A stretch of 45,321 nucleotides of DNA from an uncultured Oscillospiraceae bacterium (lineage in GTDB: Bacteria > Bacillota > Clostridia > Oscillospirales > Oscillospiraceae): the NCBI GenBank assembly GCA_944385665.1, contig CALWYB010000016.1:1-45321 (forward strand), given 5' to 3'. Both the position numbers and the translations under genes were made by a program. The notes under the pieces were generated by a model. The model did no database searches, was not told where the DNA came from, and was given only the letters and a program-made list of their open reading frames with translations. Below are positions 36,040 to 43,275 of this stretch, piece after piece; position 1 is the stretch's first letter, and each line of letters starts with the position of its first letter.

Positions 36040-36696
36040 ATGGATTTCACCGATTTAGGCTCTGCCGCTGTACTTCCTGCTCTGCTCACCGCGGTCATCG
36101 CCTACTTCTGCGGCTGCTTCAATGGGGCGGTCATTGTCTCCAAGTATATTCTGAGAGACGATGTACGCACCCACGGCAGCGGCAATGCAGGTTTGACCAA
36201 TTTCTACCGCACCTTCGGCGGTCCCCTCACTCTGGTGGTCATTCTCACCGATGTGTTTAAGGCGATTGTTGCCATCTTAGTCGGTATGGCCCTGTTCCGC
36301 CACATGATTGCCAACGAGTATCTCGTGGTCGCGCTGGCCAAGTACTGGGCAGGTCTCTTCTGCCTCTTGGGCCACATGTTCCCCTGCATGTTTCACTTTA
36401 AGGGCGGCAAGGGGATCCTCTCCGGCGGCACCATTGCTATCATGATCGACTGGCGTATTGCCCTGGTGGTGTGGGGCGGTTTCCTCATTCTGGCTGTTTT
36501 GACCCGGTATGTGTCTCTGGGTTCCTGCTGGGCCGGCGCCTCCTTCCCCTTTGTCACTTGGTTTGTGTACCAAAACGTACTCATTACGGTGCTGGGCGCC
36601 GTCATTGGCTGCCTGATCCTCTACATGCACCGCGGCAACATCAAGCGCCTGCTCACCGGCACGGAAAACAAATTTTCTCTGCACAAGAAGAAATAA
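36040..36696 (+). CDS. plsY: Glycerol-3-phosphate acyltransferase PlsY
   Basis: A 218-residue membrane enzyme that acylates glycerol 3-phosphate from acyl phosphate, the first step of phospholipid synthesis. The loops GSGNAGLTNFYRTFG and FHFKGGKG are the PlsY signatures, with about five hydrophobic segments. AAGGAGGGG before the ATG lies inside the end of der, so the genes are translationally close. Its product pathway pairs with GpsA, encoded next. Confidence 0.93.
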   Translation: MDFTDLGSAAVLPALLTAVIAYFCGCFNGAVIVSKYILRDDVRTHGSGNAGLTNFYRTFGGPLTLVVILTDVFKAIVAILVGMALFRHMIANEYLVVALAKYWAGLFCLLGHMFPCMFHFKGGKGILSGGTIAIMIDWRIALVVWGGFLILAVLTRYVSLGSCWAGASFPFVTWFVYQNVLITVLGAVIGCLILYMHRGNIKRLLTGTENKFSLHKKK

Positions 36697-36777
36697 ACCC
36701 CTCGCAGAAGGGCGCGGCACGCCCCTGGAAATTTTGTATACCTTTTTCCTGTAGTATGGAAAGGAGAGGGAGGAAAC

Positions 36778-37800
36778 ATGAAGATTACCGTGGTAGGCAG
36801 CGGCGGCTGGGGGACGGCTCTGGCTCTGCTGTTGGTGGAAAACGGACACGACGTCACCCTCTGGTCTCATACCCCGGCCAAGGCGGTGGCTTTGGAACAG
36901 ACCCGGGAAAACCCCATGCTCAAGGGGGTATCTCTCCCGACGGAGATGAAGTTTACCGGGGATCTGGCTGCGGTCAAAGGCTGCGGCGCGGTAGTGATGG
37001 CCACCCCCTCCTACGCTGTCCGGGAGACCGCCCACAAGCTGCGCGGCCTCATTGACCCGGGCACGGTGGTGATTTCGGTCTCCAAGGGCATTGAGAAGGA
37101 GAGCTCTCTCCGTCTCTCCCAGGTCATTGAGCAGGAGCTGGAGGGCAAATGCCCGGTGGTGGTTCTCTCCGGCCCCTCCCACGCGGAGGAAGTGGGACGG
37201 CATATTCCCACTGGCGTGGTGGCAGCGGCAGACGATGTGAAGCACGCGGAACTGGTCCAGGACCTGTTTATGAATCCTCGCTTCCGGGTCTACACCAGCG
37301 ACGACCGCATTGGCACCGAGATTTGTGCGGCGCTGAAAAATGTTATTGCTCTGTGCGCCGGCTGCACCGACGGCATGGGCTGCGGCGACAACACCAAAGC
37401 GCTGCTTATGACCCGTGGACTGGCTGAGATGGCCCGTTTGGGCGTGGCCCTGGGAGGACGCAAGGAGACCTTCATTGGTTTGGCCGGCGTGGGCGACCTG
37501 ATCGTCACCTGCACCTCCATGCACTCCCGCAACCGCCGCTGCGGCATTCTCATTGGCGAGGGTAAGAGCGTACCGGAGGCGTTGGAGGAGATCGGCGCGG
37601 TGGTAGAGGGCTACTACGCCGCCGCTACGGCCCGTTCCTTGGCTCAGAAGGTGGGGGTGGAGATGCCCATCTCCCAGGCTGCCTACGAGGTTCTCTACCA
37701 CGGCCGGGACGTTCACACCGTTGTCTCTGACCTGATGGGCCGGGCCAAGCGCTCGGAACTCGACGAATCCCCCGCCCTACTTTTCTTGCAAGAAAAGTAG
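36778..37800 (+). CDS. gpsA: NAD(P)-dependent glycerol-3-phosphate dehydrogenase GpsA
   Basis: A 340-residue enzyme reducing dihydroxyacetone phosphate to glycerol 3-phosphate for PlsY. The Rossmann motif GSGGWGTA is at residues 7-14; SKGIEKES, SGPSHAEEV and the catalytic-lysine region ICAALKNVIAL follow. The ATG has GGAGAGGGAGG upstream. The last eight residues (ALLFLQEK) and the stop codon lie in a perfect palindrome that begins a repeat region, so the original C terminus was probably replaced or lengthened by the repeat. Confidence 0.95.
   Translation: MKITVVGSGGWGTALALLLVENGHDVTLWSHTPAKAVALEQTRENPMLKGVSLPTEMKFTGDLAAVKGCGAVVMATPSYAVRETAHKLRGLIDPGTVVISVSKGIEKESSLRLSQVIEQELEGKCPVVVLSGPSHAEEVGRHIPTGVVAAADDVKHAELVQDLFMNPRFRVYTSDDRIGTEICAALKNVIALCAGCTDGMGCGDNTKALLMTRGLAEMARLGVALGGRKETFIGLAGVGDLIVTCTSMHSRNRRCGILIGEGKSVPEALEEIGAVVEGYYAAATARSLAQKVGVEMPISQAAYEVLYHGRDVHTVVSDLMGRAKRSELDESPALLFLQEK
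37777..37800. repeat. Perfect 24-base palindrome at the gpsA 3' end
   Basis: CTACTTTTCTTG is followed at once by its exact inverse complement, spanning the last codons and the TAG stop of gpsA. It leads directly into the 115-bp repeat array. Confidence 0.85.
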
Positions 37801-37807
37801 GCAAAAG

Positions 37808-38123
37808 AACTTTCTGCGAAGCTTCGCTTCGCCTCGTTGATACTGCACAGCACCTCCGGGTCCTCCTCTGAAACCTGGAGGTGCTGTTTTTCCATCGAAC
37901 CGCTTTCTAAGAAGTTTACAAAAACATTCCGCGAGGCTTCGCTTCGCCGCGTTGATACTACACAGCGCCTCTGGGTTCTCCTCAGGAACCTGGAGGTGCT
38001 ATTTCTCCATTGAGCCGTTTTCTAAAAAGTTTTCCAAAACCTTCCGTGAAGCTTCGCTTCGCCGCGTTGATATCGCACAGCACCCCGGGTTCTCCTCTGA
38101 AACCTGGAGGTGCTGTTTTCACC
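37808..38123. repeat. Three tandem copies of a 115-bp hairpin-bearing repeat
   Basis: The core GCTTCGCTTCGCC occurs at 37821, 37936 and 38051, an exact 115-base period. Each unit has the palindromic core, GTTGATAYYRCACAGC, and a hairpin with arms such as CAGCACCTCC/GGAGGTGCTG followed by a T-run. Copies are diverged but keep pairing, and unit 3 ends at its hairpin. No gene is credible in this 394-base gap; the layout resembles an intergenic repeat family (BIME/REP-like) or stacked terminators for gpsA. Confidence 0.85.
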
Positions 38124-38156
38124 TCTCCCCCACTCCACGCATAGCATGGGGAAAAG

Positions 38157-38179
38157 CGGGGCAGGCTCGCTCCTGCCCA
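38157..38179 (+). promoter_or_regulatory. Short stem-loop before the 38195 gene
   Basis: GGGCAGG pairs with CCTGCCC around a six-base loop, immediately before the AAGGAGG ribosome site. Confidence 0.4.
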
Positions 38180-38194
38180 AAAGGAGGAAACAGC

Positions 38195-38593
38195 ATGGAA
38201 ACGAAAGGCAAAGGAAAACTGGTGGTCCGGGTCTACACCTCCCAGGCGGAGCTCCCGGTAGAGGACGCCACCGTCGTGGTAACACAAAAGAGCTCAGACG
38301 GGAAATACAAGCTGCTCTCCGTCCAGGCCACCGACTCCAGCGGCACCACCCAGCCTATTGTGATTCCTACGCCCCTCTTAGGAGAGAGCACCCATCCCGG
38401 CGCCCAGATCCCCCCCTTTGCGGTATGCGATGTCTGGGCGGAGCATCCCGGCTACGCCATGATGCTGGTGGAGGGAGTCCAGATTTTTGACGGTGTGGAG
38501 ACCCTTCAGGACATTGAGCTGGAGCCTCTCACTGAAGGCCAGTCCAGCCTGCTGCAAAACAGCATCCGGGACATCCCCGGTCAGGATCTGTGA
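38195..38593 (+). CDS. Small beta-sandwich (carboxypeptidase-regulatory-like) protein
   Basis: A 132-residue soluble protein with no signal peptide. The pattern KLVVRVYTSQAELPVEDATVVV, then ATDSSGTTQPIVIP, and a later VWAEHPGYAMMLVEGVQIFDG looks like a transthyretin-like carboxypeptidase regulatory domain. It is the first of three tightly packed genes whose other products bind peptidoglycan. AAGGAGG precedes the ATG. A spore or cell-wall role is suggested only by the neighbours. Confidence 0.7.
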   Translation: METKGKGKLVVRVYTSQAELPVEDATVVVTQKSSDGKYKLLSVQATDSSGTTQPIVIPTPLLGESTHPGAQIPPFAVCDVWAEHPGYAMMLVEGVQIFDGVETLQDIELEPLTEGQSSLLQNSIRDIPGQDL

Positions 38594-38602
38594 GGTGACG
38601 CT

Positions 38603-39829
38603 ATGGCAGTATCGGTTGTTCCTTATGTCCCCAGGACGATCACGGTACATCTTGGCGCCCCCAGCCAGTGGGCGGAAAATGTTACCGTCTCCTTTCCGGA
38701 CTATGTGAAGAATGTGGCCTCCAGCGAGATCTACCCCACATGGGAGCCTGCCGCCATCAAGGCCAATATCCTGGCCATCATCTCCTTTGCCCTCAATCGG
38801 GTATATACGGAGTTTTATCCCAGTCGGGGGTACGATTTTCAAATCACATCCTCCACCGCCTACGATCAGAAGTTTATCCGCGGGCGGAATATCTTCGAAA
38901 ATATCAGTCAGGTGGTGGACGAGATTTTTAATGACTACATTCGAAGGAAAGGCTTTGTAGAGCCCTTGGCGGCTAAATTCTGCAACGGCACCACCACCAC
39001 CTGTGCCGGGCTGTCCCAGTGGGGCAGCCAGTACCTGGCCGAGCAGGGCTATTCCGCTATGGATATCCTGCGCTACTACTATGGAAACGACATTGAGCTG
39101 GTTCAGGATGCCCCTGTTCGCAGTCTGGGGCAGTCCTATCCCGGCACGCCTCTTCGCCTGGGTTCCAAGGGCGACGATGTATTGGTACTGAAGACGATGA
39201 TTAACCGCGTCTCCCAGAGCTACCCCGCCATCCCCAAGCTCTTTCCGGTGACCAATGTCTTTGATGAGAGCACCCAGCAGGCCGTGAAAACCTTCCAGAA
39301 GATCTTTAATCTGACCCAGGACGGCATTGTAGGCAAGGCTACCTGGTATAAGCTGGTCTATCTGTACGTGGGCACCAATCAGCTCTCCGAGCTGGTCAGC
39401 TTGGGGCAGCAGTTCCAGAGCTTCTCCTTCCAGTATCCCGGCCTTCTCCGGCCCGGCGACCGCGGCTCTGACGTGCGGATCTTGCAGTATATGCTGGCTC
39501 TCACCGCCGAATTTGATGACGCGCTCACCCCCATCCGGGTGGACGGCATCTACGGCTCTGCCACTACCCAGGCGGTGCGGGAATACCAGACCCGGGCCGG
39601 ATTGCAGGTAGACGGCATCGTAGGGCCAGCTACCTGGTATTCCCTCTACAACTACTATACTGGCATTGAGCGGGATCTGCGCAATGACAACATCCGTTTC
39701 CCCCTCAGCCAAACCGCCTCGGCCCAGGCAGGGGGCCAGACCTATGGCACCACCAGCCGGCAGGGCCAGTTCCCCGGCGGCGGCCTGCAGCTTGGGGACA
39801 CAGACTTTAAGGGGGTCACATTGGTATGA
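38603..39829 (+). CDS. SpoIID-like domain protein with two peptidoglycan-binding domains
   Basis: A 408-residue protein. Residues ~35-165 resemble a SpoIID/LytB domain: SEIYPTWEPAAIKANILAI with a candidate catalytic Glu, and GLSQWGSQYLAEQGYSAMDIL with the following RYYYGNDIEL. Two PG_binding_1 repeats follow (LGSKGDDVLVLKTMINRV...GIVGKATWYKL and PGDRGSDVRILQYML...GIVGPATWYSL). SpoIID enzymes trim peptidoglycan stem-less strands during engulfment. There is no signal peptide, which suggests action in the forespore or mother cell, or non-classical export. GAGGTGA precedes the ATG; it ends in an ATGA overlap with the next gene. Confidence 0.82.
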   Translation: MAVSVVPYVPRTITVHLGAPSQWAENVTVSFPDYVKNVASSEIYPTWEPAAIKANILAIISFALNRVYTEFYPSRGYDFQITSSTAYDQKFIRGRNIFENISQVVDEIFNDYIRRKGFVEPLAAKFCNGTTTTCAGLSQWGSQYLAEQGYSAMDILRYYYGNDIELVQDAPVRSLGQSYPGTPLRLGSKGDDVLVLKTMINRVSQSYPAIPKLFPVTNVFDESTQQAVKTFQKIFNLTQDGIVGKATWYKLVYLYVGTNQLSELVSLGQQFQSFSFQYPGLLRPGDRGSDVRILQYMLALTAEFDDALTPIRVDGIYGSATTQAVREYQTRAGLQVDGIVGPATWYSLYNYYTGIERDLRNDNIRFPLSQTASAQAGGQTYGTTSRQGQFPGGGLQLGDTDFKGVTLV

Positions 39830-40356
39830 CAAGAATGGAATTGGAGCAGGAGATGCTGTCCAATCCGGTACGCAACCTGCAATATATGCTCCGGCGGCTG
39901 TCCACCCGCTATTCTTTCCTGCCCCAGCTGGCCTTGGACGGCCTGTTTGGGGAGGAAACCCTGGAGGCCGTCATGCTCTTTCAGCGGGAGCTGGCTCCGC
40001 CGGTTACCGGCGTGGTGGATCAACGCACCTGGGACGCCATCCACTCCGCCTGGGTGGATCTGGAGCGGGACGTCGCCCCGCCCCGGTCCCTGCGCATCTT
40101 CCCCGGGGAAGGCTTTCAGGTCTCCCCGGGTATGTCCGGCAGCTACATGGTCCTGCCGCAGACCATGTTCCAGATGCTCAGTCAAAAGCTCAATGGCATT
40201 GTAGACGCCGCGCCGGACGGTTATCACGGCGACGCATCAGTAGAGAATACCCGCTGGCTCCAGGGCCTGGCTCAGCTGGAGCAGACCGGCATCATGGATC
40301 GGAAGACCTGGGATATGCTCTCCCGGCTCTATGAGCTTTTCATTACCGCAAAATAA
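39826..40356 (+). CDS. Peptidoglycan-binding domain protein
   Basis: A 176-residue protein with one clear PG_binding_1 domain (NLQYMLRRLSTRY...DGLFGEETLEAVMLFQREL...GVVDQRTWDAIH) and a degenerate second at the C terminus (QTGIMDRKTWDMLSRLY). No catalytic domain or signal peptide is seen. Its ATG overlaps the stop of the SpoIID-like gene, so the products are probably made together, perhaps as a wall-bound complex during sporulation. Confidence 0.8.
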   Translation: MTRMELEQEMLSNPVRNLQYMLRRLSTRYSFLPQLALDGLFGEETLEAVMLFQRELAPPVTGVVDQRTWDAIHSAWVDLERDVAPPRSLRIFPGEGFQVSPGMSGSYMVLPQTMFQMLSQKLNGIVDAAPDGYHGDASVENTRWLQGLAQLEQTGIMDRKTWDMLSRLYELFITAK

Positions 40357-40361
40357 ACCGC

Positions 40362-40400
40362 TCTCCTCCGAAAAATTTTTTCGGAGGAGACTCTATTTTT
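40362..40400 (+). terminator. Terminator after the peptidoglycan-binding genes
   Basis: TCTCCTCCG-AAAAA pairs with TTTTT-CGGAGGAGA, followed by CTCTATTTTTT. The following 90 bases are a very A/T-rich spacer with no gene. Confidence 0.82.
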
Positions 40401-40492
40401 TAAGAAAAGTTGCAAAAAATGACATATTTTTTCTTTTTTTAAAACGTTTCCTTTTTCCCCGAAAAAAATCGAAAATTTTTCAAAAAAAAAGC

Positions 40493-40521
40493 TTGCATTA
40501 TCCCCCGGGTTGTGCTAATAT
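40493..40521 (+). promoter_or_regulatory. tRNA-Pro promoter
   Basis: TTGCAT, 17 bases, TAATAT, about 38 bases before the mature tRNA. Confidence 0.72.
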
Positions 40522-41064
40522 AAACGAGTCGCCGGGACAACGAGTCCTGAGCCGACAACCGGGTGTGGCGAAGTTTGGTATCGCGCTTGAATGGGGTTCA
40601 AGAGGCCCCGAGTTCGAATCTCGGCACTCGGACCAATCCGCAAACCATTGAGACTCAATGGTTTGCGGATTTTTTATTTTTTCTTGCCAATCGTTCCAGG
40701 CCGCCAGTGCTCCTACGTAAAGCACCCTGCCCCAGCGGCCCAGCCTGGCATAATCCAAAAAATAGCCCAGCAGGAGCGCCCCACATCCCAGCACAACGGC
40801 AAGCGCGGTCTTTTTCGGATCAATATCCTTCGCATACGCTCCCCAGCCGGCAGTCAGGGCAACCCGGGGCACCGCGCCGGTCAGCGCCAGCAGCATAGTG
40901 AGAGCAAGCAGCCCCAGCTGAGGTTTGGGGCGGTGGATCCGGTCCAGCTCTGTGCCCACAGACACGGGATCTCCCATTTCCTCTACCGCTCGCACTTCCA
41001 GCAGCTTCATCCCCAACAGCGCCATGCTGTCGCTGACGAGACCTTTATCCAGTTCCACAAGCAT
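40498..41064 (-). CDS. Doubtful membrane ORF running antisense through tRNA-Pro
   Basis: The minus-strand frame encodes 188 residues. The first ~130 look like a real protein with two or three hydrophobic segments (LGLLALTMLLALTGAV, TALAVVLGCGALLLGYFLDYA, VLYVGALAAW). The remaining ~58 are translated from the complement of the tRNA-Pro terminator, the tRNA and its promoter, and are not credible as evolved protein. No good ribosome site precedes the ATG at 41064. It may be a truncated gene whose 3' end was lost against the tRNA locus. No family is recognised. Confidence 0.35.
   Translation of the reverse strand: MLVELDKGLVSDSMALLGMKLLEVRAVEEMGDPVSVGTELDRIHRPKPQLGLLALTMLLALTGAVPRVALTAGWGAYAKDIDPKKTALAVVLGCGALLLGYFLDYARLGRWGRVLYVGALAAWNDWQEKIKNPQTIESQWFADWSECRDSNSGPLEPHSSAIPNFATPGCRLRTRCPGDSFILAQPGG
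40559..40635 (+). tRNA. tRNA-Pro (anticodon GGG), CCA encoded
   Basis: A 77-base cloverleaf: acceptor CCGGGTG/CACTCGG (one G-U), anticodon stem CTTGA/TCAAG with loop ATGGGGT giving anticodon GGG, T-arm with GTTCGAATC, and a 3' ACCA. It reads proline codons CCC and CCT. It is transcribed alone, with its own promoter and terminator. Confidence 0.95.
40636..40676 (+). terminator. tRNA-Pro terminator
   Basis: A perfect 17-pair stem (40636-40652 with 40654-40670) starts directly after CCA and ends in five or more T. Confidence 0.9.
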
Positions 41065-41126
41065 CCCACTTTATATAATTTATCTATCTATACCAAGAGA
41101 TAGGTTTCTCTTTCTTTCCTTATTAC

Positions 41127-41155
41127 TTGCTCTTTCACAGGTTTCCATATATAAT
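41127..41155 (+). promoter_or_regulatory. Promoter of the 41214 membrane protein gene
   Basis: TTGCTC, 17 bases, TATAAT, in an A/T-rich divergent gap (41065-41213). Confidence 0.6.
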
Positions 41156-41213
41156 AAGAGCAGAAAACTCCTGCCATCCAATAAGTCAAATTCTTGAACA
41201 GGAGGGACATAAA

Positions 41214-41642
41214 ATGAATACTAGGATCGGCAAAGCACTAGGGTCGACTGTTGTATCCGTCTTGGCTGTTTTTGTTGTCACAAATTTCGCTGTCATTGTC
41301 ATGCGTAGTATTTCCGCACACGTTCCCATTCAGCCTCTTGTTTTCATGTTCTTTTTGTTCCTTGTTCCCCTCATCTGCGGGATCTGTATAGCGTCTGTGT
41401 TTCATAAGCGGGACTGCCCTATGGGAAACTGTCTAGTCATATTGGCGGTTCTGGATATTCTGCACGTTATTTTTCTCCAACATCATGCGGCAACGACGAA
41501 AATTCTTTCCGTCTTGACCAACCACTACAATTTAGAAGCAACCGCATTTTATTTGCTCTACGCAATTCTTTTCTATACTGGGTTGCTGTTCGGTATGGGA
41601 ATCGGATATCTCAGTTGGCGTAATCAGGAAAAGAAAACTTAG
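41214..41642 (+). CDS. Uncharacterised four-helix membrane protein
   Basis: A 142-residue protein with four hydrophobic segments (for example VVSVLAVFVVTNFAVIVM and VFMFFLFLVPLICGICIASVF) and short basic ends. No family is recognised. CAGGAGGGA is upstream of the ATG at 41214. Its codon use and base composition are clearly more A/T-rich than its neighbours, which suggests recent acquisition; it sits close to a tRNA gene and has its own promoter and terminator. Confidence 0.75.
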   Translation: MNTRIGKALGSTVVSVLAVFVVTNFAVIVMRSISAHVPIQPLVFMFFLFLVPLICGICIASVFHKRDCPMGNCLVILAVLDILHVIFLQHHAATTKILSVLTNHYNLEATAFYLLYAILFYTGLLFGMGIGYLSWRNQEKKT

Positions 41643-41653
41643 ATAAGATTGAG

Positions 41654-41689
41654 GCGGGAACAGAATCCGAATGTTCCCGCTTCCTTTTT
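41654..41689 (+). terminator. Terminator of the 41214 gene
   Basis: GCGGGAACA pairs with TGTTCCCGC around a nine-base loop and is followed by TTCCTTTTT. Confidence 0.82.
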
Positions 41690-41756
41690 CTCCCTCTCAT
41701 TTTTGCAGATAGAGCGGCAGACAGGCGCCGCGGCTAACCGGTTTTTTGTTCTTCTT

Positions 41757-41801
41757 CTCCCCCTTTCCGCATACACTCTCCTGTGTGGCGGAAAGGGGGA
41801 G
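41757..41801 (+). promoter_or_regulatory. Long hairpin masking the ylbJ ribosome site
   Basis: A perfect 14-pair stem (41757-41770 with 41788-41801) plus an inner ACAC/GTGT stem. Its 3' arm contains AAAGGGGGAG, the ribosome site for the TTG start at 41808, and TTTTGTTT follows. It could either hide the site or act as a terminator. Confidence 0.6.
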
Positions 41802-41807
41802 TTTTGT

Positions 41808-42989
41808 TTGGGCCGTCTGCTGGGAAAAGAGATCTACCGGGAGCTGTTGTTAGGCCTGGCCATTGTCTGCGCGGCTCTGGCCCTGGTGCTGTGGCCCAGG
41901 GAGGCCATGGCCGCCATGAAGGACGGCCTGCGCCTGTGCAGCAATGTGATCGTCCCCTCTCTGTTCCCCTTTTTTGTGTTGTCCTCCCTGGTGGTGGAAC
42001 TGGGGCTGTCCCGATACCTGGGCAAGCTGTTTCAGCCGGTGATGGCCCCTCTCTTTCGGGTCAACGGGGCCTGTGCCAGCGCGGTGGCCCTGGGCTTTGT
42101 AGGGGGCTATCCGGTAGGAGCCCGCACCGCCATCGCTCTGTACCAGAGCGGCCAGTGCTCCAAGACCGAAGCGGAGCGCCTGCTGGCCTTCTGCAACAAT
42201 GCCGGCCCGGCCTTTATCCTGGGCGTGGTGGGCGCCGGCGTGTTTGGCAGCGGAACGGTGGGCGTACTCCTCTATCTGGCCCACATCGCCGCCTCCCTGT
42301 GTGTGGGACTGCTGTTTCGCTTCTACCGTCCTGAAGAAGGACCCCGCCGAGGCAGTCTGGCCACCCCACAGTTTCAGGCGGTGCGCTTCCCCGTGGCCTT
42401 TACCCGCTCCGTCACTGGCGCCCTCTCCTCTACCCTGAACATCTGTGCCTTTGTGCTGCTGTTTTGTGTGATCATCCGGATGCTCAGCTTCACCGGGGTT
42501 CTGGAGGCTCTGGCTCAGGTTCTCTCCCTTCTGTTTGGTCCCCTGGGGTTCTCCCATTCCTGGGCGAAACGGCTGCTCACCGGCGCGCTGGAGATCTCCT
42601 CCGGCGTCTCCTCTCTCACCGACGGCTCCCTGTCCGGGCGGCTGTCCATGGCGGCCTTTATGCTGGGCTGGGCCGGCCTTTCTGTCCACTGCCAGGTCCT
42701 GGCCTTTCTGGGAGACAGCGGCCTTTCTATGGGCACTTATTTCGCGGGAAAGCTGCTTCACGGAACCCTGTCCGCCGCCCTGCTGGGGCTGCTCACCCGG
42801 TTGGTCCCCCTCAGCGCCCCGGTGAGCGTCTATCTGGCAGAGCAGACCGAGGCCATGGCGGTACTGGACTTCCAGCAGGCCCTCACCATCTCCACTGTCT
42901 CTGCCTGGTGCCTGTGGCTGATCTTTCTGGCCATAGCCCTCCGGGTGGTGAAAAAAAGCGGTGGAAAATCCCGTCTGTCCGGGGTATAA
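41808..42989 (+). CDS. ylbJ: Sporulation integral membrane protein YlbJ
   Basis: A 393-residue polytopic protein. The run WPREAMAAMKDGLRLCSNVIVPSL, with SLFPFFVLSSLVVELG and GGYPVGARTA after it, is the YlbJ/SpmA-like (nucleoside-recognition domain) pattern; YlbJ is needed for spore cortex formation in B. subtilis. The start is uncertain: the TTG at 41808 fits both the family N terminus and GGGGGAG six bases upstream, while the frame stays open to 41649 without a better site. The hairpin over the ribosome site suggests translational control. About ten hydrophobic segments. Confidence 0.85.
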   Translation: MGRLLGKEIYRELLLGLAIVCAALALVLWPREAMAAMKDGLRLCSNVIVPSLFPFFVLSSLVVELGLSRYLGKLFQPVMAPLFRVNGACASAVALGFVGGYPVGARTAIALYQSGQCSKTEAERLLAFCNNAGPAFILGVVGAGVFGSGTVGVLLYLAHIAASLCVGLLFRFYRPEEGPRRGSLATPQFQAVRFPVAFTRSVTGALSSTLNICAFVLLFCVIIRMLSFTGVLEALAQVLSLLFGPLGFSHSWAKRLLTGALEISSGVSSLTDGSLSGRLSMAAFMLGWAGLSVHCQVLAFLGDSGLSMGTYFAGKLLHGTLSAALLGLLTRLVPLSAPVSVYLAEQTEAMAVLDFQQALTISTVSAWCLWLIFLAIALRVVKKSGGKSRLSGV

Positions 42990-42990
42990 T
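42962..42990 (+). promoter_or_regulatory. Candidate promoter of the 43023 gene
   Basis: TGGAAA, 17 bases, TATAAT, overlapping the end of ylbJ. Confidence 0.5.
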
Positions 42991-43022
42991 GGAGGGGATC
43001 ATACAAGGGAGGTAACCTGTTC

Positions 43023-43235
43023 ATGGGCCTGTTTCAAAAGAAGATGGATCCCCGCTGCTCTTACTGCACCCACAGCCGTCCCCTGGAGGGAGACCAGGTG
43101 ATCTGTGAGAAGAAGGGGGTCATGTCCGCCGGCTCCAGCTGCCGTGCGTTTCGATACGACCCCCTCAAGCGGGTCCCGCCCCGTCCGGTAAAGGCTGATT
43201 TCAGCACGCTGAAGGACGAGGACTTCCAGCTATAA
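43023..43235 (+). CDS. Small Cys4 protein of unknown function
   Basis: A 70-residue soluble protein with four cysteines in CSYCTHSRPLEGDQVICEKKG and SSCRAF, arranged as a likely zinc knuckle, followed by a proline-rich segment (KRVPPRPVK). AGGGAGGTAA precedes the ATG. It looks like a short conserved protein of this bacterial group, but no function is known to me. It ends inside a strong bidirectional terminator. Confidence 0.72.
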   Translation: MGLFQKKMDPRCSYCTHSRPLEGDQVICEKKGVMSAGSSCRAFRYDPLKRVPPRPVKADFSTLKDEDFQL

Positions 43236-43275
43236 AATAAGGTCCGGTATCCTAAGATACCGGACCTTATTTTAT
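43232..43275. terminator. Bidirectional terminator between the Cys4 gene and the ornithine-cyclodeaminase-type gene
   Basis: A perfect 20-pair stem (43232-43251 with 43256-43275) with a CTAA loop and A/T ends. It includes the stop codons of both converging genes. Confidence 0.92.

Noticed and set aside
37808-38123. Possible CRISPR array
   Set aside because: Repeat units are 115 bases, abutting and without unique spacers, and no cas genes are present.
37982-38287. Minus-strand frames within the 115-bp repeats
   Set aside because: They translate hairpin repeats and have no ribosome site.
40559-41642. Integrated element at tRNA-Pro with att sites
   Set aside because: No integrase and no second copy of the tRNA 3' end were found downstream.
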